Assembly (NCBI GenBank): GCA_020635675.1
Contig: JACJZJ010000002.1
Location: 868,001 to 932,000, forward strand
DNA: 64,000 nucleotides
Source of the DNA: Flavobacteriales bacterium
Lineage (GTDB): Bacteria; Bacteroidota; Bacteroidia; Flavobacteriales_F; PHOS-HE28
Direction of reading: 5' to 3'
The translations under genes and the position numbers were made by a program. The notes under the pieces are model-generated. The model saw nothing but the letters and a program-made list of their open reading frames with translations, was not told the DNA's origin and ran no database searches. Below are positions 33,921-42,287 of this stretch, piece after piece (positions within the stretch are counted from its first letter, which is position 1; each line of letters opens with the position of its first letter).

Positions 33921-36566
33921 ATGCCAGTTCCCAGCTCCATTTTTCGGCCCCGTGTCCCCGTCCTGTTCCTGCTGCTCGCTTCAACGGTCGCCCGGGGCCA
34001 ATTGGTGGTGAACAACACCCAAACCCCGGCGCAATTGGTGCAGAACGTGCTGCTCGGGGGGGGCGTGACCGCTTCGAACATCACGTTCAATGGAGCGCCG
34101 GCGAACGTGATCACCGAGCAGGCCGGCGAGTTCAATAGCACCAATGCGAACGTGGGCATCACCTCCGGCATTCTGCTGGCCACCGGTGATGTGGCCAATG
34201 CGCTCGGACCCAACGATGACGGGGGTAGCACCACGGGTGGTGGTTTTTGGGGGCAGACCGACGTGGACCTTGAGACCCTCGCGGGGAATACCATCAACGA
34301 CGCAGCGGTCCTGGAGTTCGATTTCCTGGTGACAGGGGATTCGCTGAAGTTCAATTTCGTCTTCGCCTCGGACGAGTACCTGGAGTTCGTAGGCTCGCAA
34401 TACAACGACGTGTTCGGTTTCTTCCTTAGCGGACCCGGCATCAGCGGCCCGTACCAGAACAACGCGGCGAACATCGCCCTTATCCCCAACACGAGCACGG
34501 CCGTTGCGATCAACAATGTGAACAGCACCAGCTATCCGCAGTTCTACGTGGACAATGGCGACGGATTCACAGCCCCCTACAACAACGACCCGTTCTATGT
34601 GCAGTACGATGGCCTGACCACGGTGCTGCAGGCCGGTGCGCAGGTCATATGCGGCGAGACGTACCATATCAAGATCTGTGTGGGCGATGCGGGTGATACA
34701 TCCCTGGACAGTGGCGTTTTTCTGGAGGCGGGCAGCTTCGTGAGCACTGGTCAGGTGGCCCCTGAACTCACGAGCGGTGTACTGCTGAACGATTCCACCA
34801 TGCTCGAAGGCTGTGGGCTGGTCGATTTCACCTTCCATCGTCTCGGGGATACCACGAACACCGATACGATCAACATCACCTATGGCGGCACGGCCACGGC
34901 CGGCGTTGACTATACTCCGGTCCTGCCTACCCAGTTGATCTTCTACCCGGGCGATACGGCGATCCCCTTCTTCCTGAACATCCCAATGGACGCGGACGGT
35001 GTCGAGACCCTTGAGGTGCACATCAACCAGCTCATCCAATGTGCAGGTCAGTATATCCAGAGCGACTACGTTTTTTACATCGATTCGCCACCCCCATTGG
35101 ACGTGCAGGTAAGCGATATCGCCAGCGACTGCAACCTCACGGAAATATTGGCGCCCGTGGTCACAGGAGGAAGCGGGATCTACCACTATGCGTGGAGCAC
35201 GGGAGAGACCACGCCGACGATCTCGGTCTCGCCCGGGGTCACGACGACCTATACGCTGAACGTCTCCGATACTTGCGGGGTGGCTCCCGTCGATACGGTG
35301 ATCACTGTCACGGTCCCGGTCTATCCGCCGTTGGACCTTACGTTGACACCTGATACGGCCATTCCATGTCTGGGCAATGCGGACCTGATGGTGGTGAACC
35401 TCACGGGTGGGAACGGCTCCTACAGCTATGAATGGCAAAGCGCAGGTGTCCTACTCGGAAACAGCACCACTTTGAACGTACCAGCGGATGTTCCCACCTA
35501 CTACAGCCTTACCGTCACGGACGGGTGCGGGTCGGTGATCGCTGATTCCGTCCTGACCACAACGGCACCGCTGCCGGACATCGAGATCACCACCAGCGGG
35601 GATGTCACCGTTGTTTGCCCAGGGGACACCACGGACCTTTCCGTGGTCAACGTCACCGGAGGGAACGGGGTCTACAGTTATTCCTGGACCGATGCGCAGG
35701 GCAACGTGGTCGGAACGAACACCGGCATCGTGGTCGGTGTGCCCGCTGACCAGGTCTATACGATCACCATCGCGGACCAATGCGGGTACGTCAGTGATAC
35801 GACGGTGGCCACATTGCTACCGCACTACGATCCCTTCCGATTGGTGCTCACACCGGACACGGTCATCTGTTACGGCGATTCCATCGAACTATCCGCCCAG
35901 GTCACCGGGGAATCCGGGATCTACCAGATCGCATGGACGGACCTGGACCACAGCGACCCATTGCTGGATGTCGGTCCCATGCAGGAGACCACTTACCAGG
36001 TGGTGATCTCCGATGTGTGCGGAGCCGTGATCAGTGGTGAGGTGACCGTGGACGTTGAACCGACGACGGCCGAGATCGTCGCGACGAGTTACGGCCAGGA
36101 CGATTGGTACCTCCAGGCGGCGGCCTACCCGGTTCCGGAGTTCTACTATTGGACCCTTGGTGATGGCACCAAGGCGCATGAAAAGGAGGTCTACCATAGC
36201 TACCTGGACCTGGACGAGCATTGGGTGCACCTGACAACGGTATCGATCCATGGCTGCAAGGCGGTGGATTCCCTGCTGCTCAGACCACCCGCACACCTCT
36301 ATTTCCCCAATGCGTTCACACCCGATGGTGATGGGGTCAATGACCTTTTCGGCCCAGTGGGGCACTACATCGAACATTTCGAAATGCACATTTTCGACAG
36401 GTGGGGAGAGGAGGTCTATCGTACGGAGGATTTTGACAAGCCGTGGGACGGTACGGTGAACGGTGGGGGGATCGCCGGGTCCGGGGTATACGTATACAAG
36501 TACAAGGCGGACGGCCATCTTTTCCCCTCGGTGGAAGCTTACGGGCATGTGACCTTGGTAAGGTGA
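33921..36566 (+). CDS. Choice-of-anchor L surface protein with type IX sorting domain (copy 1)
   Basis: The 881-residue product has a signal peptide (PVLFLLLASTVARGQ) and a choice-of-anchor L domain (about residues 25-280; NVLLGGGVTASNITFNGAP, NFVFASDEYLEFVGSQYNDVFGFFLSGPG). A Calx-beta-like segment (TYGGTATAGVDYTPV) and four PKD/SprB-like repeats follow, marked by LTGGNGSYSYEW, VTGGNGVYSYSW and VTGESGIYQIAW. The C-terminal gliding-type sorting domain reads FPNAFTPDGDGVNDLFGP..IFDRWGEEVYRT..W. It should cross the inner membrane by Sec and the outer membrane by the type IX system, ending on the surface or released. Adhesion is likely. A near-consensus box TATTTTTA precedes the start. Confidence 0.9.
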   Translation: MPVPSSIFRPRVPVLFLLLASTVARGQLVVNNTQTPAQLVQNVLLGGGVTASNITFNGAPANVITEQAGEFNSTNANVGITSGILLATGDVANALGPNDDGGSTTGGGFWGQTDVDLETLAGNTINDAAVLEFDFLVTGDSLKFNFVFASDEYLEFVGSQYNDVFGFFLSGPGISGPYQNNAANIALIPNTSTAVAINNVNSTSYPQFYVDNGDGFTAPYNNDPFYVQYDGLTTVLQAGAQVICGETYHIKICVGDAGDTSLDSGVFLEAGSFVSTGQVAPELTSGVLLNDSTMLEGCGLVDFTFHRLGDTTNTDTINITYGGTATAGVDYTPVLPTQLIFYPGDTAIPFFLNIPMDADGVETLEVHINQLIQCAGQYIQSDYVFYIDSPPPLDVQVSDIASDCNLTEILAPVVTGGSGIYHYAWSTGETTPTISVSPGVTTTYTLNVSDTCGVAPVDTVITVTVPVYPPLDLTLTPDTAIPCLGNADLMVVNLTGGNGSYSYEWQSAGVLLGNSTTLNVPADVPTYYSLTVTDGCGSVIADSVLTTTAPLPDIEITTSGDVTVVCPGDTTDLSVVNVTGGNGVYSYSWTDAQGNVVGTNTGIVVGVPADQVYTITIADQCGYVSDTTVATLLPHYDPFRLVLTPDTVICYGDSIELSAQVTGESGIYQIAWTDLDHSDPLLDVGPMQETTYQVVISDVCGAVISGEVTVDVEPTTAEIVATSYGQDDWYLQAAAYPVPEFYYWTLGDGTKAHEKEVYHSYLDLDEHWVHLTTVSIHGCKAVDSLLLRPPAHLYFPNAFTPDGDGVNDLFGPVGHYIEHFEMHIFDRWGEEVYRTEDFDKPWDGTVNGGGIAGSGVYVYKYKADGHLFPSVEAYGHVTLVR

Positions 36567-36585
36567 GAACAACCCTGTGAAGGAC

Positions 36586-38238
36586 ATGGGAACGATGCGG
36601 ACGAGGATAGGTGCGGTCGGCATGGTCGTCGGGTGCATGTGGGCGTTGCCGCGGATGTGCGAAGCGCAACTCGTGGTCGACAACACCATCACGGTGGCCG
36701 ATCTCGTGGAGAACGTATTGCTCGGGGGTGGGGTCACCGTGAGCAACATCACCTTCAATGGGCAGCCGGCGAACCAGGCCAACATTCAGATCGGCAGCTT
36801 CGATGGGACGAACTGCAACGTGGGCATGAACAACGGGATCATGCTATCCTCCGGCGATATCCATGTGGCCTTGGGCCCGAACAATGACGGAGGCGATACC
36901 GAACCGGCCGGTGGCATTGGCGGACCAGGCGACCCCGACCTGGACCAGGCGAGCAACTCCAACACCCACGATGCGGCCGTGCTCGAATTCGACTTCATCC
37001 CTTCCGGGGATTCGCTCAGCTTCAACTACGTGTTCGCCAGTGAGGAGTATCTCGAGTTCGTGGGCCTGGGCTTCAACGATGTGTTCGGCTTCTTCCTGAG
37101 CGGTCCGGGTATTTCCGGACCCTATTCCAACAATGCGGCCAACATTGCCCTGATCCCGAACACCACAACGCCGGTCAGCATCGACAATGTCAATGATCTG
37201 TCCAATCCAAGCTACTACGTGGACAATGGAGATGGCATCACTCCGCCGTACAATACCGATCCGAGCTATATCCAGTTCGATGGCCTTACCACTGTTCTGA
37301 CCGCCTTTTCCCTGGTCCAATGCGGGCAACCTTACCACATCAAGATCGCCATCGCGGATGCAGGTGACGCGATCTTGGACAGCGGAGTGTTCATCGAGGG
37401 TGGAAGCTTCACCTCGCCGAACGCGATCCAATTGCAGATCGTGACGGCCAGTGCGGATGGGACCCTCACCGAGGGATGCAGTGACGCCACGTTCATCATT
37501 TCCAGGCCGGGCGACCAGGACAGCCTGGAGGTCTCGGTGACCGTGTCCGGTTCAGCCACCAACGGGACCGACTACACCAGCATACCCTCGGTCATCACCA
37601 TTCCCGAAGGACAGGATTCGGTCTCCTTCCCTGTTCAGGCATTCGATGACGGCATCGCGGAAGGGCAGGAGGAGATCGTGCTCACTGCGACATTCGTGAA
37701 CACCTGCGGAGATACCTCCATCAGCATGGCAACGGTGCCCATCGTCGACTATGTGCCCATCGACCTGACCTCGGAGAACCTCTCCTTGCAATGTGATCAG
37801 GATTCCGTGCCCATATCGGTGCAGGCCACCGGCGGATATGGCGCGCTGAGCTATCAATGGAGCAATGGCAGCTCAACGAACATGATCTACGTACCGGGCA
37901 TGGCCGACGGCTCCTACGTGGTGCATGTATCCGATGATTGCGCGCATGATGTCGCACGTACGGTGATCGTGGATTCCAATTGTGAGGTCGTGGTGCCGAA
38001 CGTGTTCAGCCCGAACAACGACGGATCCAACGATGTGTTCGAGATCGCAGGGATCGAGGGGACCTCCAATCGGGTCCGGATCTACAACCGCTGGGGACAG
38101 GTGATCTACGAGCAGCAGAATTACAAGAACAATTGGGACGCACGCGACGTGAACGATGGCACCTATTACTATGAGGTGCTCGTGGATGGAAAGGACCCGC
38201 TTATCGGGGCGCTCACGATCGTCGGTCACCGGCACTAG
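36586..38238 (+). CDS. Choice-of-anchor L surface protein with type IX sorting domain (copy 2)
   Basis: The 550-residue paralog lies 19 bases after copy 1. It has a signal peptide ending MCEAQ, then the same choice-of-anchor L domain (NVLLGGGVTVSNITFNGQP, NYVFASEEYLEFVGLGFNDVFGFFLSGPG). One Calx-beta domain follows (SGSATNGTDYTSIPSVITIPEG, AFDDGIAEGQEEIVL), one PKD-like repeat (ATGGYGALSYQWSNG), and the type B sorting domain VPNVFSPNNDGSNDVFEI..IYNRWGQVIYEQ. It lacks three of the SprB-like repeats of copy 1, which explains its shorter length. ATG 36586 is preferred; a GTG at 36577 and an ATG at 36595 are also possible. The stop overlaps the convergent gpmI stop by 4 bases. Confidence 0.9.
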   Translation: MGTMRTRIGAVGMVVGCMWALPRMCEAQLVVDNTITVADLVENVLLGGGVTVSNITFNGQPANQANIQIGSFDGTNCNVGMNNGIMLSSGDIHVALGPNNDGGDTEPAGGIGGPGDPDLDQASNSNTHDAAVLEFDFIPSGDSLSFNYVFASEEYLEFVGLGFNDVFGFFLSGPGISGPYSNNAANIALIPNTTTPVSIDNVNDLSNPSYYVDNGDGITPPYNTDPSYIQFDGLTTVLTAFSLVQCGQPYHIKIAIADAGDAILDSGVFIEGGSFTSPNAIQLQIVTASADGTLTEGCSDATFIISRPGDQDSLEVSVTVSGSATNGTDYTSIPSVITIPEGQDSVSFPVQAFDDGIAEGQEEIVLTATFVNTCGDTSISMATVPIVDYVPIDLTSENLSLQCDQDSVPISVQATGGYGALSYQWSNGSSTNMIYVPGMADGSYVVHVSDDCAHDVARTVIVDSNCEVVVPNVFSPNNDGSNDVFEIAGIEGTSNRVRIYNRWGQVIYEQQNYKNNWDARDVNDGTYYYEVLVDGKDPLIGALTIVGHRH

Positions 38239-39770
38239 GCCGGTCGGACCAGGACCTTGCCCGTCATTTCCGCGGGTCTGTCGATCCCCATGATCCGAAG
38301 GACCGTTGGGGCCACGTCGGCCAGGATGCCGTCCTGCAGGCTCCATTTGCGGTCGTCCAGTACAATGAGCGGTACCGGGTTGGTGCTGTGGGCGGTGTTC
38401 GGCGTCCCGTCCGGGTTCAAGGCCCTGTCGGCATTGCCATGGTCCGCGATGATCACGAACGAATAGCCCATCGTCCGTCCGACCTCCACGATGCGTTGTG
38501 CACACTGGTCCACCTTTTCCACGGCAGCTACGATGGCAGGGAAGACCCCCGTGTGTCCGACCATGTCGGGGTTCGCGAAATTCAATACGACCAGGTCGAC
38601 CTCTCCCCGCTGGAGCACTTCCACCAAGGCTTCCGTAACGCTCTCAGCGCTCATTTCCGGGCACAGGTCATAGGTCGCGACCTTGGGTGATGGCACCATG
38701 ATCCGTTCTTCTCCCGGGAAGGGTCGTTCCCGCCCCCCGTTGAAGAAGAAGGTGACATGCGGATACTTTTCGGTCTCTGCGATGCGCAGCTGGTGCAGAC
38801 CGGCATTGGAAACGACCTCCCCCAGGGTCATGTGCAGGTCCTCCTTCCGCAACACCACGTCCACGCCCCGGTAGGTCGGGTCATACTCCGTCATGGTCAC
38901 ATAGTGCAACTGGAGCGGTTCCATCCCCTGCTCGGGGAATGCCTGCTGAGTGAGCGCCGTGGAGATCTCGCGGCAGCGATCCGTTCTGAAATTGAAGCAG
39001 ATCACCACATCACCGGGTCTGATGGTGGCAATGGGTCGACCTTCGATATCGACAACAACATGCGGGAGGACGAACTCGTCCGTGACCCCGCTGTCATAGC
39101 TACGGGTATAGGCTTCGCGCACGTCCCGCACAGGTTCGCCCTTGCCATGCACCAACAGGTCGTATGCCTTGCGGATGCGCTCCCAACGCTTGTCACGATC
39201 CATCGCATAGTAACGGCCGATCACCGACGCCATGTGGACCGGAAGTCCATCGACGTCCCGCAGGAAGTCCTCGCAAAAGCCAAGCCCACTGTGGGGGTCG
39301 GCATCGCGCCCATCGGTGAAGGCGTGCACGAAGGAATGGGCGACACCGGCACGATGCGCCATGGCGCAGAGCGCGGCGAGATGCTTCTGGTGGGAATGGA
39401 CCCCCCCCTTGCTGAGGAGACCGATGAAATGCAAACGGCTTCCGTTCGCCTTGGCTTGGTCGAAGGCCTTCTTGAGCACGACATTCCGTTCAAGGGAGCC
39501 GTCCTCGATCGCAAGGCCGATCCGGGCGAGTTCCTGACGCACCACGCGTCCGGCCCCGATGTTGAGATGGCCGACCTCGCTGTTGCCCATCTGTCCCGCA
39601 GGCAGCCCAACGTTCTCACCATCCGTCAGCAGCAGGGCATGGGGGGCGGACCGCCATGCTCGGTCCATGAATGGCGTCCGTGCTTGCGCGATCGCATCGG
39701 ACCCATCGCCGGTGCCGATCCCCCATCCATCAAGCACCATGAGGACCAGCTTGTGATGAGGTTCTTTCAT
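38235..39770 (-). CDS. gpmI: 2,3-bisphosphoglycerate-independent phosphoglycerate mutase
   Basis: The 511-residue alkaline-phosphatase-superfamily enzyme interconverts 3- and 2-phosphoglycerate in glycolysis and gluconeogenesis using two manganese ions. The metal site starts at MVLDGWGIG. The phosphorylated Ser lies in LPAGQMGNSEVGHLNIGAGR near residue 62. The domain linker and substrate motifs HAFTDGRDADP, VIGRYYAMDRDKRWERI and the second metal cluster IADHGNADRA are intact. Length matches the family (about 510). It overlaps the upstream histidine-kinase gene by 4 bases, a pairing with no clear reason. Confidence 0.97.
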   Translation of the reverse strand: MKEPHHKLVLMVLDGWGIGTGDGSDAIAQARTPFMDRAWRSAPHALLLTDGENVGLPAGQMGNSEVGHLNIGAGRVVRQELARIGLAIEDGSLERNVVLKKAFDQAKANGSRLHFIGLLSKGGVHSHQKHLAALCAMAHRAGVAHSFVHAFTDGRDADPHSGLGFCEDFLRDVDGLPVHMASVIGRYYAMDRDKRWERIRKAYDLLVHGKGEPVRDVREAYTRSYDSGVTDEFVLPHVVVDIEGRPIATIRPGDVVICFNFRTDRCREISTALTQQAFPEQGMEPLQLHYVTMTEYDPTYRGVDVVLRKEDLHMTLGEVVSNAGLHQLRIAETEKYPHVTFFFNGGRERPFPGEERIMVPSPKVATYDLCPEMSAESVTEALVEVLQRGEVDLVVLNFANPDMVGHTGVFPAIVAAVEKVDQCAQRIVEVGRTMGYSFVIIADHGNADRALNPDGTPNTAHSTNPVPLIVLDDRKWSLQDGILADVAPTVLRIMGIDRPAEMTGKVLVRPA

Positions 39771-40705
39771 GCGCGGGGAAAGGTGGCGGCAAAGATAGCC
39801 CCGCCACCGGGGCGTTCCCGGTAATGAAGGTCACCTCCCATTCGTCGGGCCAACCCACGGGCGATGAACAACCCGAGCCCCGTGCCGGCGGAGTCGCGTG
39901 TCTCCTCCTGCCCTCCGCGTTGGAAAAGTGAAAAGATGCGTTCGCGGTCATCCTTGTCAACGCCGGGCCCCCGATCCATCACGCGGACCTCCCATCTCCG
40001 GTCATCCCCTTCCAGCTCCACGTCCACGGTACCGGTACTGGGGCCATATTTGATCGCGTTCTCGATCAGGTTGTCGAGGATGGAGGCCAGTGCGATCGGA
40101 TCGACGTGGACTTCATGGTCCAGGGTCCCCATTGAGCGAACGCTCCCGGAGAAGATCCGCTCGACACGGTCCCGCACCAGTTCCTCGACATCAGTGGACC
40201 TTGGTCGCAGAGGGATCTTCCCGTCCGCTGCACGGAGCGCGGTAAGCACCTTGTCCGTGAGCAGGCCCAGGCGGTCCAGATCGTCCACCGCTTGTGTGAT
40301 GAGCTCCTTGCGCTGTTCAGCCGTCGGTCCCGAACGGCCGAGGGTTTGCAATTGCAGCTTCGCACTTGCGATGGGCGTCCGCAGTTCATGGGTCACGGCG
40401 AGCAGGAAATCGCGCTGGGTGGCGGCAAGAGCAAGGTCTTTGCGAATGGTCCGATAGGTCAGGATCAGTGCGATCAGCAGCAGGCCGAGAAAGACCCCGC
40501 CCTCGCTCAGGACCATCAGTAGCGTTCGATAGGCATGTCCTTCGGTCGTGCCCGGATACTGTGGGCGAAGTTGGAAGGCCTCGATCAATCCTTCGAGCTC
40601 CCGGTCCTTCCTGACCAAGAGATAGGCCCACCAGATCGATTGCAACATGATATACGAGGCGAGCGCTCCAAAGACCAACAGCGTACGTCGATGTTGCCGT
40701 GTCAT
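39767..40705 (-). CDS. Orphan sensor histidine kinase
   Basis: The 312-residue membrane kinase has two transmembrane helices (about residues 9-29 and 70-90) around a short extracytoplasmic loop of roughly 40 residues. The H box is LLAVTHELRTPIASAKLQ, followed by the N box DNLIENAIKYGPSTG, the G1 box MDRGPGVDKDDRERIFSLF and the G2 box GTGLGLFIARGLARRMGG. There is no HAMP or PAS domain, and no response regulator in the window, so its partner is elsewhere. The stop overlaps the gpmI start by ATGA, so the kinase gene is upstream in that transcript. TACTTTTA at 40714-40721 (one mismatch) is a possible promoter. Confidence 0.93.
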   Translation of the reverse strand: MTRQHRRTLLVFGALASYIMLQSIWWAYLLVRKDRELEGLIEAFQLRPQYPGTTEGHAYRTLLMVLSEGGVFLGLLLIALILTYRTIRKDLALAATQRDFLLAVTHELRTPIASAKLQLQTLGRSGPTAEQRKELITQAVDDLDRLGLLTDKVLTALRAADGKIPLRPRSTDVEELVRDRVERIFSGSVRSMGTLDHEVHVDPIALASILDNLIENAIKYGPSTGTVDVELEGDDRRWEVRVMDRGPGVDKDDRERIFSLFQRGGQEETRDSAGTGLGLFIARGLARRMGGDLHYRERPGGGAIFAATFPRA

Positions 40706-40764
40706 GAACGCACTAAAAGTAGGGAGGGGTGGCCATGGCGGTACTGCTTATCTTGCCCGCGGCC

Positions 40765-41352
40765 ATGGACCTACAGGGCGCAAAAGCGAAGATCCTCGTC
40801 AAATTGCGTGACGAACTGCCGCCGACACGGACATACCACAGTCTCTGGCATACGTTGGACGTCTACGCGAGCGTGATCGATATCGCCGAGCACGAAGGTG
40901 TTCATGGGGACGACCTGGTGCTCCTCAAGACCGCCGCCCTGTTCCACGACTCCGGATTTACGGAGCAGGACCACGACCATGAGGAGGCCGGATGTCGGAT
41001 CGCCAGGGGTCTTTTACCCGTTCATGGCTACGGTTCGGCCGTGGTCGATCGGATCTGTGCGATGATCATGGCGACCAAAGTGCCCCAAGCACCTGAGGAT
41101 GCCCTTGCAGAGATACTTTGCGATGCGGACCTCGACTATCTCGGCCGATCGGATTTCTGGTCGGTGGGCCGGACCCTGTTCGATGAAATGCGTGCCTTCG
41201 GCACGCTGCGGACGGAATTGGAATGGAACCAGCTTCAAGAACGGTTCCTCGAGAAGCACCATTACTTCACTGAAAGCACGCGGCGCGCCAGGGAGGAGCA
41301 GAAGCAGCAGCATCTATCAGAGGTGCGGGACTGGTTGAAGGAGCGTTCATGA
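40765..41352 (+). CDS. HD-domain phosphohydrolase-like protein
   Basis: The product is about 195 residues with the metal-binding HD pattern in order: YHSLWHTLDVYASV (first His), LLKTAALFHDSGF (His-Asp pair), HDHEEAGCRIARGLLP, and DADLDYLGRSDF (last Asp). This set matches a soluble HD subfamily common in Bacteroidota, often found alone or fused to cyclase or kinase modules, whose substrate is not known. The frame opens at a GTG at 40729, but the ATG at 40765 gives the usual start distance to YHxxxHT. It diverges from the histidine kinase, with about 60 bases between. It could act on nucleotides or on phosphorylated small molecules. Confidence 0.85.
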   Translation: MDLQGAKAKILVKLRDELPPTRTYHSLWHTLDVYASVIDIAEHEGVHGDDLVLLKTAALFHDSGFTEQDHDHEEAGCRIARGLLPVHGYGSAVVDRICAMIMATKVPQAPEDALAEILCDADLDYLGRSDFWSVGRTLFDEMRAFGTLRTELEWNQLQERFLEKHHYFTESTRRAREEQKQQHLSEVRDWLKERS

Positions 41353-41363
41353 GCGGTACGGGG

Positions 41364-41394
41364 AAAACAAGAGCCCCGGTCTCCGGGGCTCTTG
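41364..41394 (-). terminator. Intrinsic terminator of tRNA-Phe
   Basis: On the minus strand, CAAGAGCCCCGG and CCGGGGCTCTTG form a perfect 12-base-pair stem (41368-41379 with 41383-41394) with a 3-base loop, followed by TTTT at 41364-41367. It starts three bases after the mature tRNA end. It could also protect the tRNA from read-through of the convergent HD gene. Confidence 0.9.
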
Positions 41395-41396
41395 GG

Positions 41397-41469
<73 letters not shown>

Positions 41470-41522
41470 TTGTTCCTCCGCAAGTACCCCGATATGGCAA
41501 GGTTCTCTATTGCGAAGGGGCG

Positions 41523-41530
41523 CAAAGATA
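41523..41530 (-). promoter_or_regulatory. TAnnTTTG promoter box for tRNA-Phe
   Basis: TATCTTTG on the minus strand (CAAAGATA on the plus strand) matches the consensus exactly and points at the tRNA. It sits between the tRNA and the divergent coaX start at 41547. Confidence 0.6.
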
Positions 41531-41546
41531 GAAGCTTAGAACAACG

Positions 41547-42287
41547 GTGGAACAGGTTCGGACCGACCTTGTGGTGGACATCGGCAACACGCGGACCAAG
41601 GCGGTATTGTTCCATGGAGGACGGATCACAAGGCATTCCACGGCAGACCGGCCGGAGGAGCTGGACTTAGGGGCACTGACGGACGGGAGGGGACTTGACG
41701 GTGTCGCGCTGGCATCTGTCGGGCATCCGTCAGAGGAGGTCCGGGCCTTGTTCTCCGCGCTGGCACCAGTGCAGGTCATCACGGGCACCTCGCCCACCCC
41801 GGTCGATGTCGCCTACCGGACCCCGGAAACGCTCGGGGTCGATCGATTGGCCAATGCTGTTGCTATCGCGCTCCTCTTTCCGGGCCGGTCCATGCTCGCA
41901 GTGGACCTGGGAACCTGTATCACCTATGATCTCGTCCGTCCCAGGGAAGGATTTATCGGCGGTGCCATCACCCCTGGACCGAGGATGCGCTCCAGAGCGA
42001 TGCACGCATACAGCGCGCGGTTGCCTTTGACGGACCCGGATCCCCGGGCCCCAATGGTCGGTCGCGATACCCGGGAGTGCCTTGCCACTGGGGTGTTCCA
42101 TGGGGTCGTTCATGAGATCGCGGGCATTGTGAGCGACCTGCGGCAACAAGCCCCGGACCTTGGCGTTGTGCTCACCGGTGGTGCGGCGCTTCCGTTCGTC
42201 CACGCTCTGAAAAGTGGCATCTTTGCGGACCCTTTCCTGACCCTGCGCGGCTTGTATGCGATCCATCTCCACAACCTGGTTCCGTAG
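41547..42287 (+). CDS. coaX: Type III pantothenate kinase
   Basis: The 246-residue ASKHA-fold kinase phosphorylates pantothenate, the first step of coenzyme A synthesis. The phosphate-1 motif is LVVDIGNTRTKAVLF. The pantothenate-binding region reads YRTPETLGVDRLANAVAI, phosphate-2 is MLAVDLGTCITYDL, and FIGGAITPGPRMR and VLTGGAA follow, all as in CoaX. The GTG at 41547 places DIGNTRTK at residue 11 as in homologs. The 3' end overlaps the next outer-membrane-protein gene by 32 bases in another frame, so the downstream cell-envelope genes are probably coupled to it. Confidence 0.95.
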   Translation: MEQVRTDLVVDIGNTRTKAVLFHGGRITRHSTADRPEELDLGALTDGRGLDGVALASVGHPSEEVRALFSALAPVQVITGTSPTPVDVAYRTPETLGVDRLANAVAIALLFPGRSMLAVDLGTCITYDLVRPREGFIGGAITPGPRMRSRAMHAYSARLPLTDPDPRAPMVGRDTRECLATGVFHGVVHEIAGIVSDLRQQAPDLGVVLTGGAALPFVHALKSGIFADPFLTLRGLYAIHLHNLVP

